A DNA stretch of 63,215 bases from Ga0077536 sp943370145 (GCA_943370145.1 CALRPY020000022.1:1-63215); one strand, 5' to 3'; shown: positions 44,468 to 52,917, numbered from the stretch's first letter. Notes: generated by a model from the letters alone, not told the origin. Program-made: numbers and translations.

Positions 44468-44548
44468 CCACGGCGAGCCCAGACCGCACAAGCGGCCGCG
44501 CGACAACTGCAAAGCTGCCTGATGCGCACCGTGCAACGGCAGGCGGCT

Positions 44549-44578
44549 CGGCCTGGCCAAACCACTGGCGCCAGGCCG
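44549..44578 (+). terminator. Hairpin downstream of glmU
   Basis: CGGCCTGG and CCAGGCCG form an 8-bp perfect stem with a 14-base loop in the 165-bp gap between glmU and rraA. No T-run follows; function uncertain. Confidence 0.3.
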
Positions 44579-44631
44579 CCGGTCATCCCATGCTGCGATC
44601 GAATATTCACCTGCCACAGGAGCATCCCTGA

Positions 44632-45111
44632 ATGAGTCACGCGACAGCCGATCTCTACGACGAACACGGCGAGGAACTGCAGATTGCGAGCCCACTGTTC
44701 CGGGATTATGGCGGCAACCTTGTCTTCGAGGGGCAGGTCGTCACGTTGAAAGTGTTCGAAGACAACAGCCTCGTGCGCACCGCGCTCGAGGAGCGCGGTG
44801 ACGGCCGTGTACTGGTCGTCGACGGCGGAGCTTCCATGCGGTGCGCGCTGGTGGGCGACATGCTCGCCGAACTCGGTCGTGCGAATGGCTGGGCCGGAAT
44901 CGTCGTCTACGGTTGCGTGCGGGACGCCGCGCAGCTGTCGCAGATGAAGATCGGCATCAAGGCCCTGGGCACCAACCCGCGCAAGAGCGTGAAGAAGGGA
45001 GAGGGCGCGCGCGACCTCGTCTTGCGCTTTGCCGACCTGGTCGTCAAGCCGGGCCAGTACCTCTACGCCGACCTGGACGGCGTTGTCATCGCGAACCAGC
45101 GACTGGGATAG
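44632..45111 (+). CDS. rraA: Ribonuclease E activity regulator RraA
   Basis: A 159-residue trimeric protein that in E. coli binds RNase E and slows RNA decay. Family motifs are TADLYDEHGEELQI at the start, FEGQVVTLKVFEDNSLVR, GRANGWAGIVVYGCVRD and KALGTNPRKSVKKGEG, the last being the active-site-like region of the older 'MenG' annotation. RNase E itself is not in the window. An AGGAG site about ten bases before the ATG marks the start. The nitrilase-family gene begins 8 bp after its stop. Confidence 0.94.
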   Translation: MSHATADLYDEHGEELQIASPLFRDYGGNLVFEGQVVTLKVFEDNSLVRTALEERGDGRVLVVDGGASMRCALVGDMLAELGRANGWAGIVVYGCVRDAAQLSQMKIGIKALGTNPRKSVKKGEGARDLVLRFADLVVKPGQYLYADLDGVVIANQRLG

Positions 45112-45119
45112 CCGCGGGC

Positions 45120-45938
45120 ATGTCGAGCGCTTTCACCGTCGCCTGTGTCCAGAACTGCGCCGAGGACGATGTCGCCCTCAATATCGATGAAGCCAGCAGG
45201 CTGGTGCGGCAGGCTGCGGCTGCCGGCGCGCAGCTCATCTGCCTGCCGGAGAACTTCACCTGTCTGGAGGAGCGCGATGAGCTCTACCCCGTTCGCGCCT
45301 GCCGCGAAGCGGACCATCCCGCGCTGACGGCATTTCCAGCACTCGCGCGCGAACTGGGTGTGCACCTTCTTCTCGGGTCCCTGACGATTCGTCTCGACAG
45401 CGGCAAGGTGCACAACCGGAGTTACCTGGTCGGCGGGGACGGTGCGGTCCTCGCCACCTATAACAAGATCCACCTGTTCGACGTACAACTGAGGCAGGGT
45501 GAGATGTACCGCGAGTCGGCGACGGTCGAGCCGGGGACACACTGCACGCTCGCGACACTGCCGTGGGGGCAGCTGGGCATGACGGTGTGCTACGACGTGC
45601 GCTTTCCCCATCTCTATCGGACGCTGGCGCAGAAAGGGGCCGACTTCCTGGCAGTGCCGGCGGCATTCACTGCGACCACGGGCGAGGCGCACTGGCACGT
45701 GCTACTGCGGGCGCGGGCTATCGAGACCGGGTGCTATGTATTTGCGCCCGGACAGTGTGGGCGCCGGCGCTGGGGTCGTCGCACCTATGGGCACTCACTG
45801 ATCGTCGACCCGTGGGGTGCCGTGCTCGCAGATGCCGGTAGCGAGCCCGGTTTCGTGCTGGCCCAGGTGGACCCAGCCCGGGTCGCCGAGGCGCGGGCCA
45901 TGATCCCCTCCCTGCGTCACGACCGTCCGCTTGCTTGA
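45120..45938 (+). CDS. Carbon-nitrogen hydrolase family protein (Nit-like amidase)
   Basis: A 272-residue nitrilase-superfamily amidase. The Glu-Lys-Cys triad is visible in LPENFTCLEE, YNKIHLFDVQL and MTVCYDVRFPHLYR. GRRTYGHSLIVDPWG near the C-terminus is typical of the Nit1/Nit2 branch, which includes deaminated-glutathione amidase; that is a reasonable guess for the substrate. The ATG is 8 bp after rraA, suggesting cotranscription. No signal peptide. Confidence 0.9.
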   Translation: MSSAFTVACVQNCAEDDVALNIDEASRLVRQAAAAGAQLICLPENFTCLEERDELYPVRACREADHPALTAFPALARELGVHLLLGSLTIRLDSGKVHNRSYLVGGDGAVLATYNKIHLFDVQLRQGEMYRESATVEPGTHCTLATLPWGQLGMTVCYDVRFPHLYRTLAQKGADFLAVPAAFTATTGEAHWHVLLRARAIETGCYVFAPGQCGRRRWGRRTYGHSLIVDPWGAVLADAGSEPGFVLAQVDPARVAEARAMIPSLRHDRPLA

Positions 45939-46161
45939 AAGGTTCGGGTTCAGCGCTGATTAACGGGGGCCGCCGTAAAGTGCCGGCTCGATTGAACCGG
46001 CAGCAAGGAGGCACCGGCGACATGCGGCTCCCTGACCAGCGCCGAGAAGGGCGAAGAGTCCCCCGGGCGGCTCACGACTGCAGCGGCAGCACGGCACCGC
46101 CGGCATCGGGTCCGGTGCGGCTGCGTGTGTTGGGCCCGGCACCTTCGGATAAGATGGCGCC

Positions 46162-46452
46162 ATGCGACTAACACTCGTGCTTGCCGGACTCTTGATGGGG
46201 CTGATGAGCGTTTGCGCCCAGGCCCAGGGCTTCGTCGAGCGCCGCGGGCTTGCGCCGCCGCCTCCACCGCTGTCTGCAACGATGGATCCCGACCGGGCCG
46301 CCGCGATAGCACGCGCCCAGACCGGTGGGCGCGTCCTGGACGTGCGGCCTGTACCGAATGGCGGCCGCGAGTCCTTCGCGGTCAGGCTGCTGCTCGACGC
46401 GGGGCGGGTCAGGACCGTCGTCATCGACGGCCAGTCCGGTCAACTACGCTGA
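46162..46452 (+). CDS. Small exported PepSY-domain protein
   Basis: A 96-residue protein with a signal peptide (MRLTLVLAGLLMGLMSVCAQA) cut before QGFVERRG. A short proline run (APPPPPLSA) then leads to a single PepSY-like unit: DPDRAAAIARAQTGGRVLDV ... GRVRTVVIDGQSGQL. PepSY proteins of this size often lie beside OmpR/PhoP-type two-component genes and may tune the sensor. Here it is 15 bp upstream of the response regulator gene. The function is inferred from context only. Confidence 0.82.
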   Translation: MRLTLVLAGLLMGLMSVCAQAQGFVERRGLAPPPPPLSATMDPDRAAAIARAQTGGRVLDVRPVPNGGRESFAVRLLLDAGRVRTVVIDGQSGQLR

Positions 46453-46467
46453 GGCGGGCTGCCAACG

Positions 46468-47163
46468 ATGCGAATACTGCTGGTCGAAGACGAACCCAAG
46501 CTGCTCGAGACCCTCGCCGCGCGACTGCGCGAGGAGGGCTACGCGGTGGACCTTGCCGCCAACGGTCGTGACGGCCTGCACCTCGGCAGCGAGTACCCCA
46601 TCGATCTTGGCATCGTGGACCTCGGGCTGCCGGACATCCCAGGCACCGAACTCATCAAGCGCTGGCGCGTGGCCGGGCATGCGTTTCCCATTCTCATCCT
46701 CACCGCCAGGGGCAGCTGGGAAGACAAGGTGGCCGGGCTTGAACTCGGCGCCGATGACTATCTCGTCAAACCCTTTCACACGGAGGAACTGCTCGCGCGC
46801 GTTCGCGCCCTGCTGCGGCGGGCCGCGGGATGGTCGGACCCCAAGCTGCGCTGCGGCCCCTTTGTCCTGGATACCTCGGCCAAGACGTTTACGGCCGAGG
46901 ACAAACCCGTCGAACTCACTGCTTTCGAGTACAAGGTGCTCGAATACCTGATGCTGCACGCCGGCAGGGTCGTCTCGAAAAGCGAACTGACGGATCACCT
47001 CTACGAAGAGGACGTCGACCGCGACAGCAACGTGCTCGAGGTAATCGTCGGGCGCCTGCGGCGCAAGCTCGATCCCGAACGCAACCTCAACCCGGTGGAA
47101 ACCGCGCGTGGCCAGGGTTACCGCTTCCGTTTCGAGCGCGCGCAAGCGCGGCCGGCCGACTGA
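46468..47163 (+). CDS. PhoP-like response regulator, OmpR family
   Basis: A 231-residue transcription regulator. The receiver domain has the acidic pocket VEDEPKL, phospho-acceptor Asp51 in GIVDLGLPDIPG, and LVKPFHTEEL. The C-terminal winged helix (from about residue 125) includes ELTAFEYKVLEYLMLHAGRVVSK and the recognition region DSNVLEVIVGRLRRKL. The motif set is closest to PhoP/PmrA-type regulators. It lies between the PepSY gene and the sensor kinase gene, which begins 33 bp later. Confidence 0.93.
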   Translation: MRILLVEDEPKLLETLAARLREEGYAVDLAANGRDGLHLGSEYPIDLGIVDLGLPDIPGTELIKRWRVAGHAFPILILTARGSWEDKVAGLELGADDYLVKPFHTEELLARVRALLRRAAGWSDPKLRCGPFVLDTSAKTFTAEDKPVELTAFEYKVLEYLMLHAGRVVSKSELTDHLYEEDVDRDSNVLEVIVGRLRRKLDPERNLNPVETARGQGYRFRFERAQARPAD

Positions 47164-47195
47164 GCCGCGCGGCGGCTCCAGTCACCGCCCGCCCG

Positions 47196-48566
47196 ATGCC
47201 GCTTTCCCTCAATTCCCGGATTCTCGTCGCCGCCGGCGTCGTGCTGGTCGCATTCCTGGGCACCGCAAGCTTCGCAATCGATCGCAGCTTCCGGGCGACC
47301 GCACTGACCGCCGTCCACGAGCGGCTGAAGGCGCAGATCTTCATGCTGCTGGGGCTCGCGAATTTCGATGCGCCCGGCGCGGCGCCGATGCCGGCAGTCC
47401 TGCCGGATCCCTCCCTGTCGGTACCGGACTCCGGCCACTATGCGCAGGTTTTCGACGGCCAGGGTGAATTGCTCTGGCGCTCGCGCTCCATGCTCGGCTT
47501 CGCGGTCCAGCCGCCGGCCAGCCGCGCGCCGGGGGAATTCTTCTTCGACGAGTTGGTGTCTTCCACCGACGAGGCGCTGTTCTGCACCAGTTACGGGGTC
47601 GAGTGGGAAACCCGCGGGCGGGCCGCGGCTCGAATCTACACGCTGCAGGCCTGTGAGGGGCGCCAGTCCTACAGCATGCAGGTGCGGCGCTTCCAACGCA
47701 GCCTCTGGGTCTGGTTTTCGATCATGGCAGCCCTGTTGCTGATGATACAGACGGCGATTCTCCGCTGGGGCCTGCGTCCCTTGCGCGCGGTCGCCCACGA
47801 GGTGCGGGCCATCGAATCCGGTCGCCAGGCTGCCATCACGGGGGAATATCCGCGCGAGCTGCGAGCATTGACGCGCAATCTCAACGCCCTGATTGCCGCG
47901 CGCGACACACACGTCCAACGTTATCGCAACGCGCTGGGCGACCTCGCGCACAGCCTCAAGACGCCGCTGGCCGTGCTGCGTTCGGCGCTGGAGGCGGGCA
48001 GATTCGATGCCGAGTCGGCGCGTGCCATGCAGGAACAGGTCGCCCAGCTCGACGATACCGTGCGTTACCAGCTGCAGCGCGCCGCAACAGTCGGCAGGTC
48101 CGCGTTCGCCCCGCCGGTCGAGGTCGCACCTATGGTCGAGCGGATCGCCGGCTCGCTGCGCAAGGTCTATCACGCGCGGCAGCTTGCGATAGATGTACAG
48201 GTCGACGGCGACTGCCGTTTCTTCGGGGACCAGGGGGACCTGATGGAGGTCGTCGGCAATCTTGCGGACAACGCCTGCAAGTGGGCGCGCCATCGCGTCG
48301 TACTCCGTGCGCAGGCATTGCCGCTGCGGCCCGGCCAGCGCCGCCATGCGTTGGAAGTGACGGTCGAGGACGATGGTCCGGGTATGCCGGCCCACCTCGT
48401 TGAAACGGCACTCCGGCGCGGCGGGCGACTCGACGAGTCCGCCGAAGGCCACGGGATAGGCCTGTCCGTGGTCCGCGACGTGATCGAAACCGGCTACGGC
48501 GGCATTCTCAGCATCGAGGCAGGGCCCGCCGGCACAACGGTGAAAGCTGTGTTCGAGTTCGACTGA
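47196..48566 (+). CDS. PhoQ-like sensor histidine kinase
   Basis: A 456-residue membrane kinase. Helices at about 9-27 and 170-188 enclose a periplasmic sensor of about 140 residues with two cysteines, Cys130 and Cys153, that could pair. HAMP follows, then the phospho-accepting His252 in GDLAHSLKTPLAVL, a sequence typical of PhoQ-type kinases. The ATPase domain shows NLADNACKWA (N), DDGPGMP (G1) and GHGIGLSVVRDV (G2). ATG 47196 gives the right N-terminal arm and helix. The signal is unknown; cationic peptides, divalent cations or redox are possible by analogy. Confidence 0.93.
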   Translation: MPLSLNSRILVAAGVVLVAFLGTASFAIDRSFRATALTAVHERLKAQIFMLLGLANFDAPGAAPMPAVLPDPSLSVPDSGHYAQVFDGQGELLWRSRSMLGFAVQPPASRAPGEFFFDELVSSTDEALFCTSYGVEWETRGRAAARIYTLQACEGRQSYSMQVRRFQRSLWVWFSIMAALLLMIQTAILRWGLRPLRAVAHEVRAIESGRQAAITGEYPRELRALTRNLNALIAARDTHVQRYRNALGDLAHSLKTPLAVLRSALEAGRFDAESARAMQEQVAQLDDTVRYQLQRAATVGRSAFAPPVEVAPMVERIAGSLRKVYHARQLAIDVQVDGDCRFFGDQGDLMEVVGNLADNACKWARHRVVLRAQALPLRPGQRRHALEVTVEDDGPGMPAHLVETALRRGGRLDESAEGHGIGLSVVRDVIETGYGGILSIEAGPAGTTVKAVFEFD

Positions 48567-48594
48567 GTCGGACTGCGGCATGGCTGGCCGGTAC

Positions 48595-48603
48595 TGCTAT
48601 AAT
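48595..48603 (+). promoter_or_regulatory. Extended -10 promoter of fabA
   Basis: TGCTATAAT is a perfect extended -10 element. No good -35 box is seen 17 bp upstream. Transcription would begin about 18 bases before the fabA ATG. Confidence 0.6.
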
Positions 48604-48627
48604 CCAGAGCCTTCAGAGTGGGCCCAC

Positions 48628-49182
48628 ATGCAAGAATCTTCGCCAATCAATCCCGAAGCGCCGATCATCACGTCCGGTCGTCGCAAGGAATCCTATTCCT
48701 ACGACGAGCTCATCGGCTGCGGGCGAGGAGAGCTGTTCGGGCCGGGCAATGCGCAGTTGCCCTTGCCGCCGATGCTGATGTTCGACCGTATCCTCAGGAT
48801 TTCGGATGTGGGCGGTCGTTACGGCAAGGGCGAGATCAAGGCCGAGCTCGACATCCATCCCGAGCTCTGGTTTTTCAAATGCCATTTCGAGGGTGACCCG
48901 GTGATGCCGGGCTGCCTCGGTCTCGACGCGATGTGGCAGCTGGTTGGCTTCTTCCTCGCGTGGAAGGGTGGTCTGGGTCGGGGTCGGGCGCTGGGCGGCA
49001 GCGAGATTGCCTTCAGCGGACAGGTGACGCCGGATCGCAAGCTGGTCAGCTATCAAATCGACATCAAGCGCGTCGTGCAACGCGGCCTGGCGATGGGTAT
49101 CGCCGACGCCACCATGACCGTCGACGGCGAGCAGATCTACACGGGAACGAACCTGCGCGTCGGCCTGTTCACCGAAATCTGA
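48628..49182 (+). CDS. fabA: 3-hydroxyacyl-ACP dehydratase/isomerase FabA
   Basis: Bifunctional 3-hydroxydecanoyl-ACP dehydratase and trans-2/cis-3 isomerase, the branch point of unsaturated fatty acid synthesis. The 184-residue protein has the hot-dog helix CHFEGDPVMPGCLGLDAMWQL with catalytic His86 and Asp100, each 16 positions after the E. coli His70 and Asp84; the extra residues are all N-terminal. LPPMLMFDRIL is conserved. An in-frame ATG upstream at 48580 lies before the promoter and is rejected. fabB, its usual partner, is not next to it. Confidence 0.95.
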   Translation: MQESSPINPEAPIITSGRRKESYSYDELIGCGRGELFGPGNAQLPLPPMLMFDRILRISDVGGRYGKGEIKAELDIHPELWFFKCHFEGDPVMPGCLGLDAMWQLVGFFLAWKGGLGRGRALGGSEIAFSGQVTPDRKLVSYQIDIKRVVQRGLAMGIADATMTVDGEQIYTGTNLRVGLFTEI

Positions 49183-49189
49183 ACCCGCG

Positions 49190-49211
49190 CCGGGCCCCGC
49201 TCGGGGCCCGG
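49190..49211. terminator. Strong hairpin between convergent fabA and hemL
   Basis: CCGGGCCCC, loop GCTC, GGGGCCCGG: a 9-bp GC-only stem that can extend by further pairs. It begins 8 bp after the fabA stop and ends 10 bp before the hemL stop. Neither strand has a T-run after it. Confidence 0.5.
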
Positions 49212-49221
49212 TGCAGCCTCA

Positions 49222-50505
49222 TCAAATCCTCGCCAGCGCGCGCTCCGCTGCTTCGAGCGTCTGGTCCACATCCGCATCCGTGTGGGCCGCGGAAACGAAA
49301 CCCGCTTCGAACGCCGACGGTGCGAGATATACCCCGGCCTCGAGCATCGCGTGGAAGAAGCGCTTGAAGCGGGCGACGTCACAGTTCATGACGTCCTTGA
49401 ACGAGGTGATCTCGGCCTGATCGGTAAAGAACAGGCCGAACATGCCCGGCACGTGATTCACCGCGATCGCCACGCCCTTGCGTTCCCCCAGGGCGCGCAT
49501 CTCGTTGACCAGCCGGGCGGTGATGCGCTCGAGACCGGCGTGGAAACCGGGAGCCGAAACGAGTTCCAGTGTCGCGAGTCCGCATGCCATCGCCACCGGG
49601 TTACCCGACAGCGTGCCCGCCTGGTAGATCGCTCCTGACGGCGCAATCTGATCGAGATATTCAGCCGGTCCCGCGAATGCACCGACCGGCAGGCCACCAC
49701 CGATGACCTTGCCGAGCACGGTGAGATCCGGCGCGATGCCATAAAGCGCCTGGGCGCCCCCGCGGTGCACCCGGAAGCCGGTCATCACCTCGTCGAAAAT
49801 CAGCAGCGCCCCATGCGCCGTGGTCACTTCACGCAGACATTCCAGGAATCCCGGCACCGGGGGAATGCAGTTCATGTTGCCGGCAACCGGCTCCACGATG
49901 ATTGCCGCCACGTCGTGGCCTATTTCAGCCATCACGCTGCGAACCTGCTCGGCGTCGTTGTAGTTCAGCGTCACGGTGAGCTGGGCGAGCGCGGCCGGCA
50001 CGCCGGGCGAGGTCGGGATGCCGAGCGTCAGGGCGCCGGAGCCGGCTTTCACCAGCAGTGAATCGGCGTGTCCGTGATAGCAGCCTTCGAACTTGATGAT
50101 GCGATCACGGCCCGTGATGCCGCGGGCCAGCCTGATTGCGCTCATCGCGGCCTCTGTTCCCGAGCTGACCATGCGGACTTTCTCGAGACCCGGCATGAGG
50201 TCGCGCACCTTGCACGCGAGCGCAGTTTCAATCGCCGTAGGCGTGCCGAATCCAATCCCGCATTCCAGCTGCTTCCTCACCGCGGCCATCACCGCGGGGT
50301 GCGCGTGACCGACGATCATCGGCCCCCAGCTGCCGACGTAGTCGACATAGCGGTTGCCGTCCGCATCGACGATATGCGAGCCGGCTCCGCTTTCGATGAA
50401 TACGGGTGTGCCGCCCACGCCGTTGAAGGCGCGTACCGGCGAATTCACGCCGCCTGGAATGACCGACTGTGCGTCGGCGAATAACGCCGCTGAGCGCTCA
50501 AACAT
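49222..50505 (-). CDS. hemL: Glutamate-1-semialdehyde 2,1-aminomutase
   Basis: PLP enzyme making 5-aminolevulinate in the C5 heme pathway. The 427-residue product starts MFERSAALFADAQSVIPGGVNSPVRAF, the classic GSA-AM opening. The PLP lysine is in LTVLGKVIGGGLPVGAFAG, after LLIFDEVMTGFRV. ATG 50505 is chosen over longer readings that enter thiE. It overlaps the thiE 3' end by 8 bp, forming thiD-thiE-hemL as in Pseudomonas. This supplies the substrate of HemB encoded at 20.2-21.2 kb. Confidence 0.97.
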   Translation of the reverse strand: MFERSAALFADAQSVIPGGVNSPVRAFNGVGGTPVFIESGAGSHIVDADGNRYVDYVGSWGPMIVGHAHPAVMAAVRKQLECGIGFGTPTAIETALACKVRDLMPGLEKVRMVSSGTEAAMSAIRLARGITGRDRIIKFEGCYHGHADSLLVKAGSGALTLGIPTSPGVPAALAQLTVTLNYNDAEQVRSVMAEIGHDVAAIIVEPVAGNMNCIPPVPGFLECLREVTTAHGALLIFDEVMTGFRVHRGGAQALYGIAPDLTVLGKVIGGGLPVGAFAGPAEYLDQIAPSGAIYQAGTLSGNPVAMACGLATLELVSAPGFHAGLERITARLVNEMRALGERKGVAIAVNHVPGMFGLFFTDQAEITSFKDVMNCDVARFKRFFHAMLEAGVYLAPSAFEAGFVSAAHTDADVDQTLEAAERALARI

Positions 50506-51142
50506 GATGTTCTCCAAACAGGCTCGCATAGCGCGTTGCCGCCGATTCGACCGACGGTTGCGCAAAGAGGCCGGAAATGACCGCAAGGAAATCGGCGCCA
50601 GCAAGCACCAGTTCCGCACCATTCTCGGGTGTTATGCCACCTATCGCAACGATGGGAATGTCCAGCGAGGCGCGCGCGGCGCGCAGGGTCTCGAGCGGGC
50701 AGGGCCTTGCCTGTGGCTTGGTGCCGGAGGAGAAAAAGCTGCCGAACGCCACGTAATCCACGCCGAGCGAAGCAGCGCGTTTCGCACGCGGAATGTCGTC
50801 GTAGCAGGAAACCCCCAGCAGCAGGGATCGCCCTGGCTGCGAGGCAAGGGCTTCCCAGTCCCCATCGTCCCGGCCGAGGTGAACCCCGTCGGCCCCGACA
50901 GCCAGCGCCAGTTCGACGTCATCGTTGACTATCAGCAGTGCACCGCCGTCTGTGCATACCGTTCGCAGCGCGCGCAATTCCTCGCGGGCAAGCGCCGCGC
51001 TGACCGACTTGCGTCGATATTGGACGATTACCGCACCGCCGCGGATTGCCGCGGCGACCTGACCGGCCAGGGATTCGAACGACTGCTCGACATCGGCGGT
51101 GATGGCATACAGGCCGCGTTCCGGAATGGATGGCTTGCGCAT
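50498..51142 (-). CDS. thiE: Thiamine-phosphate synthase
   Basis: Joins HMP pyrophosphate and thiazole phosphate to thiamine monophosphate. The 214-residue TIM-barrel protein opens GLYAITADVE, with VIVQYRRKS, LLIVNDDVELALAVGADGVHLGRDD and the YVAFGSFFSSGTK loop, then VAIGGITPENGAELV. Upstream in-frame readings overlap thiD and are rejected. In the second motif the common NDR is NDD. It lies between thiD (8 bp gap) and hemL (8 bp overlap). Confidence 0.94.
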   Translation of the reverse strand: MRKPSIPERGLYAITADVEQSFESLAGQVAAAIRGGAVIVQYRRKSVSAALAREELRALRTVCTDGGALLIVNDDVELALAVGADGVHLGRDDGDWEALASQPGRSLLLGVSCYDDIPRAKRAASLGVDYVAFGSFFSSGTKPQARPCPLETLRAARASLDIPIVAIGGITPENGAELVLAGADFLAVISGLFAQPSVESAATRYASLFGEHHV

Positions 51143-51150
51143 GGTTGCTC

Positions 51151-51942
51151 CTACCTGGTCTGCCGATTCGGCAGAAACTGGACGCCACCAGTGTCGAGCG
51201 CGTTGGCGACGGAATGCCATGTGAAGTCTAGCCCCTGTGCCACGGCGAGCGGCGGAGTCTCGCCGCGCGCCAGGAGCGCCGCTATCGCACTGCCGAGCGT
51301 GCATCCGGACCCATGAAAGCTGCCGTCGAGCCGTGGCCACCGATAGCTCGCATAGAGCCGCTCGCCCCGGTACAGGTGGTGCTCGACGTCCACGGTCTGC
51401 TCATCCGCTCCTTTCACGAGCGTCCAACCCTCCGTGCGAACGAGCAGGTCTTCGAGACAGCGGTGACCTGAGGCCAACGCCAGGAGGCGGCCCTCGCGCG
51501 CGTTGGGCGTGCGCAGCGTCACGACGGGCCACAGGTGCTCGACCATTGCCTGGCGTACGTTGTCGTTCATCAGCGGGGAGCCGGAACCGGCCGCAATGAC
51601 GGGGTCGAGTACCACCGGAATGCCGGGCGGCAGTTCGCGGACAAGCTCGCAGACCACCTTCAATACGTCGAGGGACGGAATCAGGCCAATCTTGCAGGCT
51701 GCAATGGGGCGTGAGTCCGCGACCATGAGGTCGAACTGGCGACGCAGGAGCGACGGCTCGACGGGGATGACTTCGTCCACGCGTCCGGTATTCTGCGCCG
51801 TGAGGCAGGTCAGGAGGGTGAGCGCGTGGCACTCGAACCTCGACGTGGTCTCGATGTCTGCCTGGATTCCAGCGCCGCTGGGGTCATGCCCGCCGAGGGC
51901 CAGAATCAGCGGCGGACGGACGAGACGAGGCGTCGTGGACAT
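51151..51942 (-). CDS. thiD: Hydroxymethylpyrimidine/phosphomethylpyrimidine kinase
   Basis: Phosphorylates HMP twice for thiamine synthesis. The 263-residue ribokinase-fold protein has ALGGHDPSGAGIQADIET at the N-terminus, LDPVIAAGSGSPLM in the middle, TPNAREGRLL, and the anion-hole/catalytic segment DGSFHGSGCTLGSAIAALLARG. An ATG 33 bases upstream (51975) is an alternative start; neither has a good ribosome site, and the inner one fits homologues better. It is divergent from the rubredoxin gene and heads thiD-thiE-hemL. Confidence 0.93.
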   Translation of the reverse strand: MSTTPRLVRPPLILALGGHDPSGAGIQADIETTSRFECHALTLLTCLTAQNTGRVDEVIPVEPSLLRRQFDLMVADSRPIAACKIGLIPSLDVLKVVCELVRELPPGIPVVLDPVIAAGSGSPLMNDNVRQAMVEHLWPVVTLRTPNAREGRLLALASGHRCLEDLLVRTEGWTLVKGADEQTVDVEHHLYRGERLYASYRWPRLDGSFHGSGCTLGSAIAALLARGETPPLAVAQGLDFTWHSVANALDTGGVQFLPNRQTR

Positions 51943-51999
51943 CCCCGGGGCTTCGGCATGGTGCGGTGAATTCATGTCTGATTCGATGCAGGACCAATC

Positions 52000-52167
52000 A
52001 TGGCCAAGCGCTACCTCTGTGTGATTTGTGGCTACATCTACGATCCCGCCCTCGGGATTCCCGAGGAGGGCATCCCCGCCGGTACGGCCTTCGAGGATCT
52101 GCCGCCCAACTGGTCCTGTCCGGACTGCGGCGCGCGCAAGGACGACTTCGAAGCCCTCACGGACTGA
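52000..52167 (+). CDS. rubA: Rubredoxin
   Basis: A 55-residue electron carrier with a single iron bound by four cysteines: CVICGY (Cys7, Cys10) and CPDCGARKDDF (Cys40, Cys43). The spacing and the YIYDPALG and LPPNWSCPDCG motifs are textbook rubredoxin. AGGA is 9 bases before the ATG. It starts about 60 bp from the divergent thiD gene, and its last 11 bases overlap the 3' end of the convergent hemJ gene. A partner reductase or hydroxylase gene is not nearby; in Pseudomonas rubredoxins serve alkane hydroxylases among others. Confidence 0.95.
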   Translation: MAKRYLCVICGYIYDPALGIPEEGIPAGTAFEDLPPNWSCPDCGARKDDFEALTD

Positions 52168-52597
52168 CCCACGGCTTCAATACGGCCAGAAGCACGACGG
52201 CGACCAGTACCAGGACCGGAAACTCGTTGATCAGTCGGTAGAACACGTGACCATGACGATTCGAGTCGTCCCGGAACCGGCCGACCAGGTGGCCAAGATA
52301 GACGTGATAGGCCACGAGGACCGCAACCAGCGCGGATTTGACGTGAAACCACGTGGTTTCGAGCAGCCACCCGATGCCCAACTGCCAGAGCAATCCGACA
52401 CCCATCGCGAGCAGCAATACGACGCTGGGCGTCATGATTCCCCAATACAACTTCCGCTCCATGGTTTTGAAGCGCATGTTCCCCACCGTGTCCTCTGTCA
52501 TCGCGTGGTACACGAACAGGCGCGGCAGATAGAACAGTCCGGCAAACCAGGTCACCACGAAAATCAGATGGAAGGCCTTGAACCAGAGGTAAGTCAT
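52157..52597 (-). CDS. hemJ: Protoporphyrinogen oxidase HemJ (CopD-like membrane protein)
   Basis: A 146-residue inner-membrane heme protein that oxidises protoporphyrinogen IX. The opening YLWFKAFHLIFVVTWFAGLFYLPRLFVY contains the histidine (His10) and the WFAGLFYLPRLFVYH signature of HemJ. Four helices are predicted: about 3-25, 52-72, 80-105 and 122-143. An AGGAGAA ribosome site precedes the ATG. It supplies the substrate for HemH at 5.1-6.2 kb, closing the heme pathway steps in this window. Its stop overlaps that of rubredoxin on the other strand. Confidence 0.93.
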   Translation of the reverse strand: MTYLWFKAFHLIFVVTWFAGLFYLPRLFVYHAMTEDTVGNMRFKTMERKLYWGIMTPSVVLLLAMGVGLLWQLGIGWLLETTWFHVKSALVAVLVAYHVYLGHLVGRFRDDSNRHGHVFYRLINEFPVLVLVAVVLLAVLKPWVSP

Positions 52598-52917
52598 CGC
52601 GGTTCTCCTGACGGAACTGGTGGCTCGGGCTATCGAAATCGATGAGCAGGTCCGGGATTCTAAGGACATTTCCCTGGTTGGCGCAGCCCGCGCCGGGCCA
52701 AATGCCCGATGGGCCACGCGGTTTCGATGTGCCCGTTTTCCCCCTCCGCGGGGGGGCGGTCCGGCGGTTGGGCGCGCCTTGCGCCGGCGCGTACCGGACA
52801 CGCAAGCTATTAACGGCCATGGGCGGAAATGATATGGTCGCACCTCGCTCGGGCCCCGCCGGTCCGCCCTGCCGGACCCGCTGCGCGGGGCTCCAACCAG
52901 CATCCATTCACAGGCAC
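52598..52917. other. Intergenic region between hemJ and bactofilin
   Basis: 320 bp between divergent starts. No gene seen. It contains a CCCCCTCCGCGGGGG near-palindrome around 52742-52757. TTAACG, 17 bases, TATGGT at about 52809-52837 is a possible promoter for the bactofilin gene (four of six matches in each box). The rest is GC-rich and unassigned. Confidence 0.5.

Noticed and set aside
45939..46161. Possible riboswitch upstream of the PepSY gene
   Set aside because: I compared by eye with glycine, TPP and yybP-ykoY motifs and found no match of the core; left as an unassigned leader.
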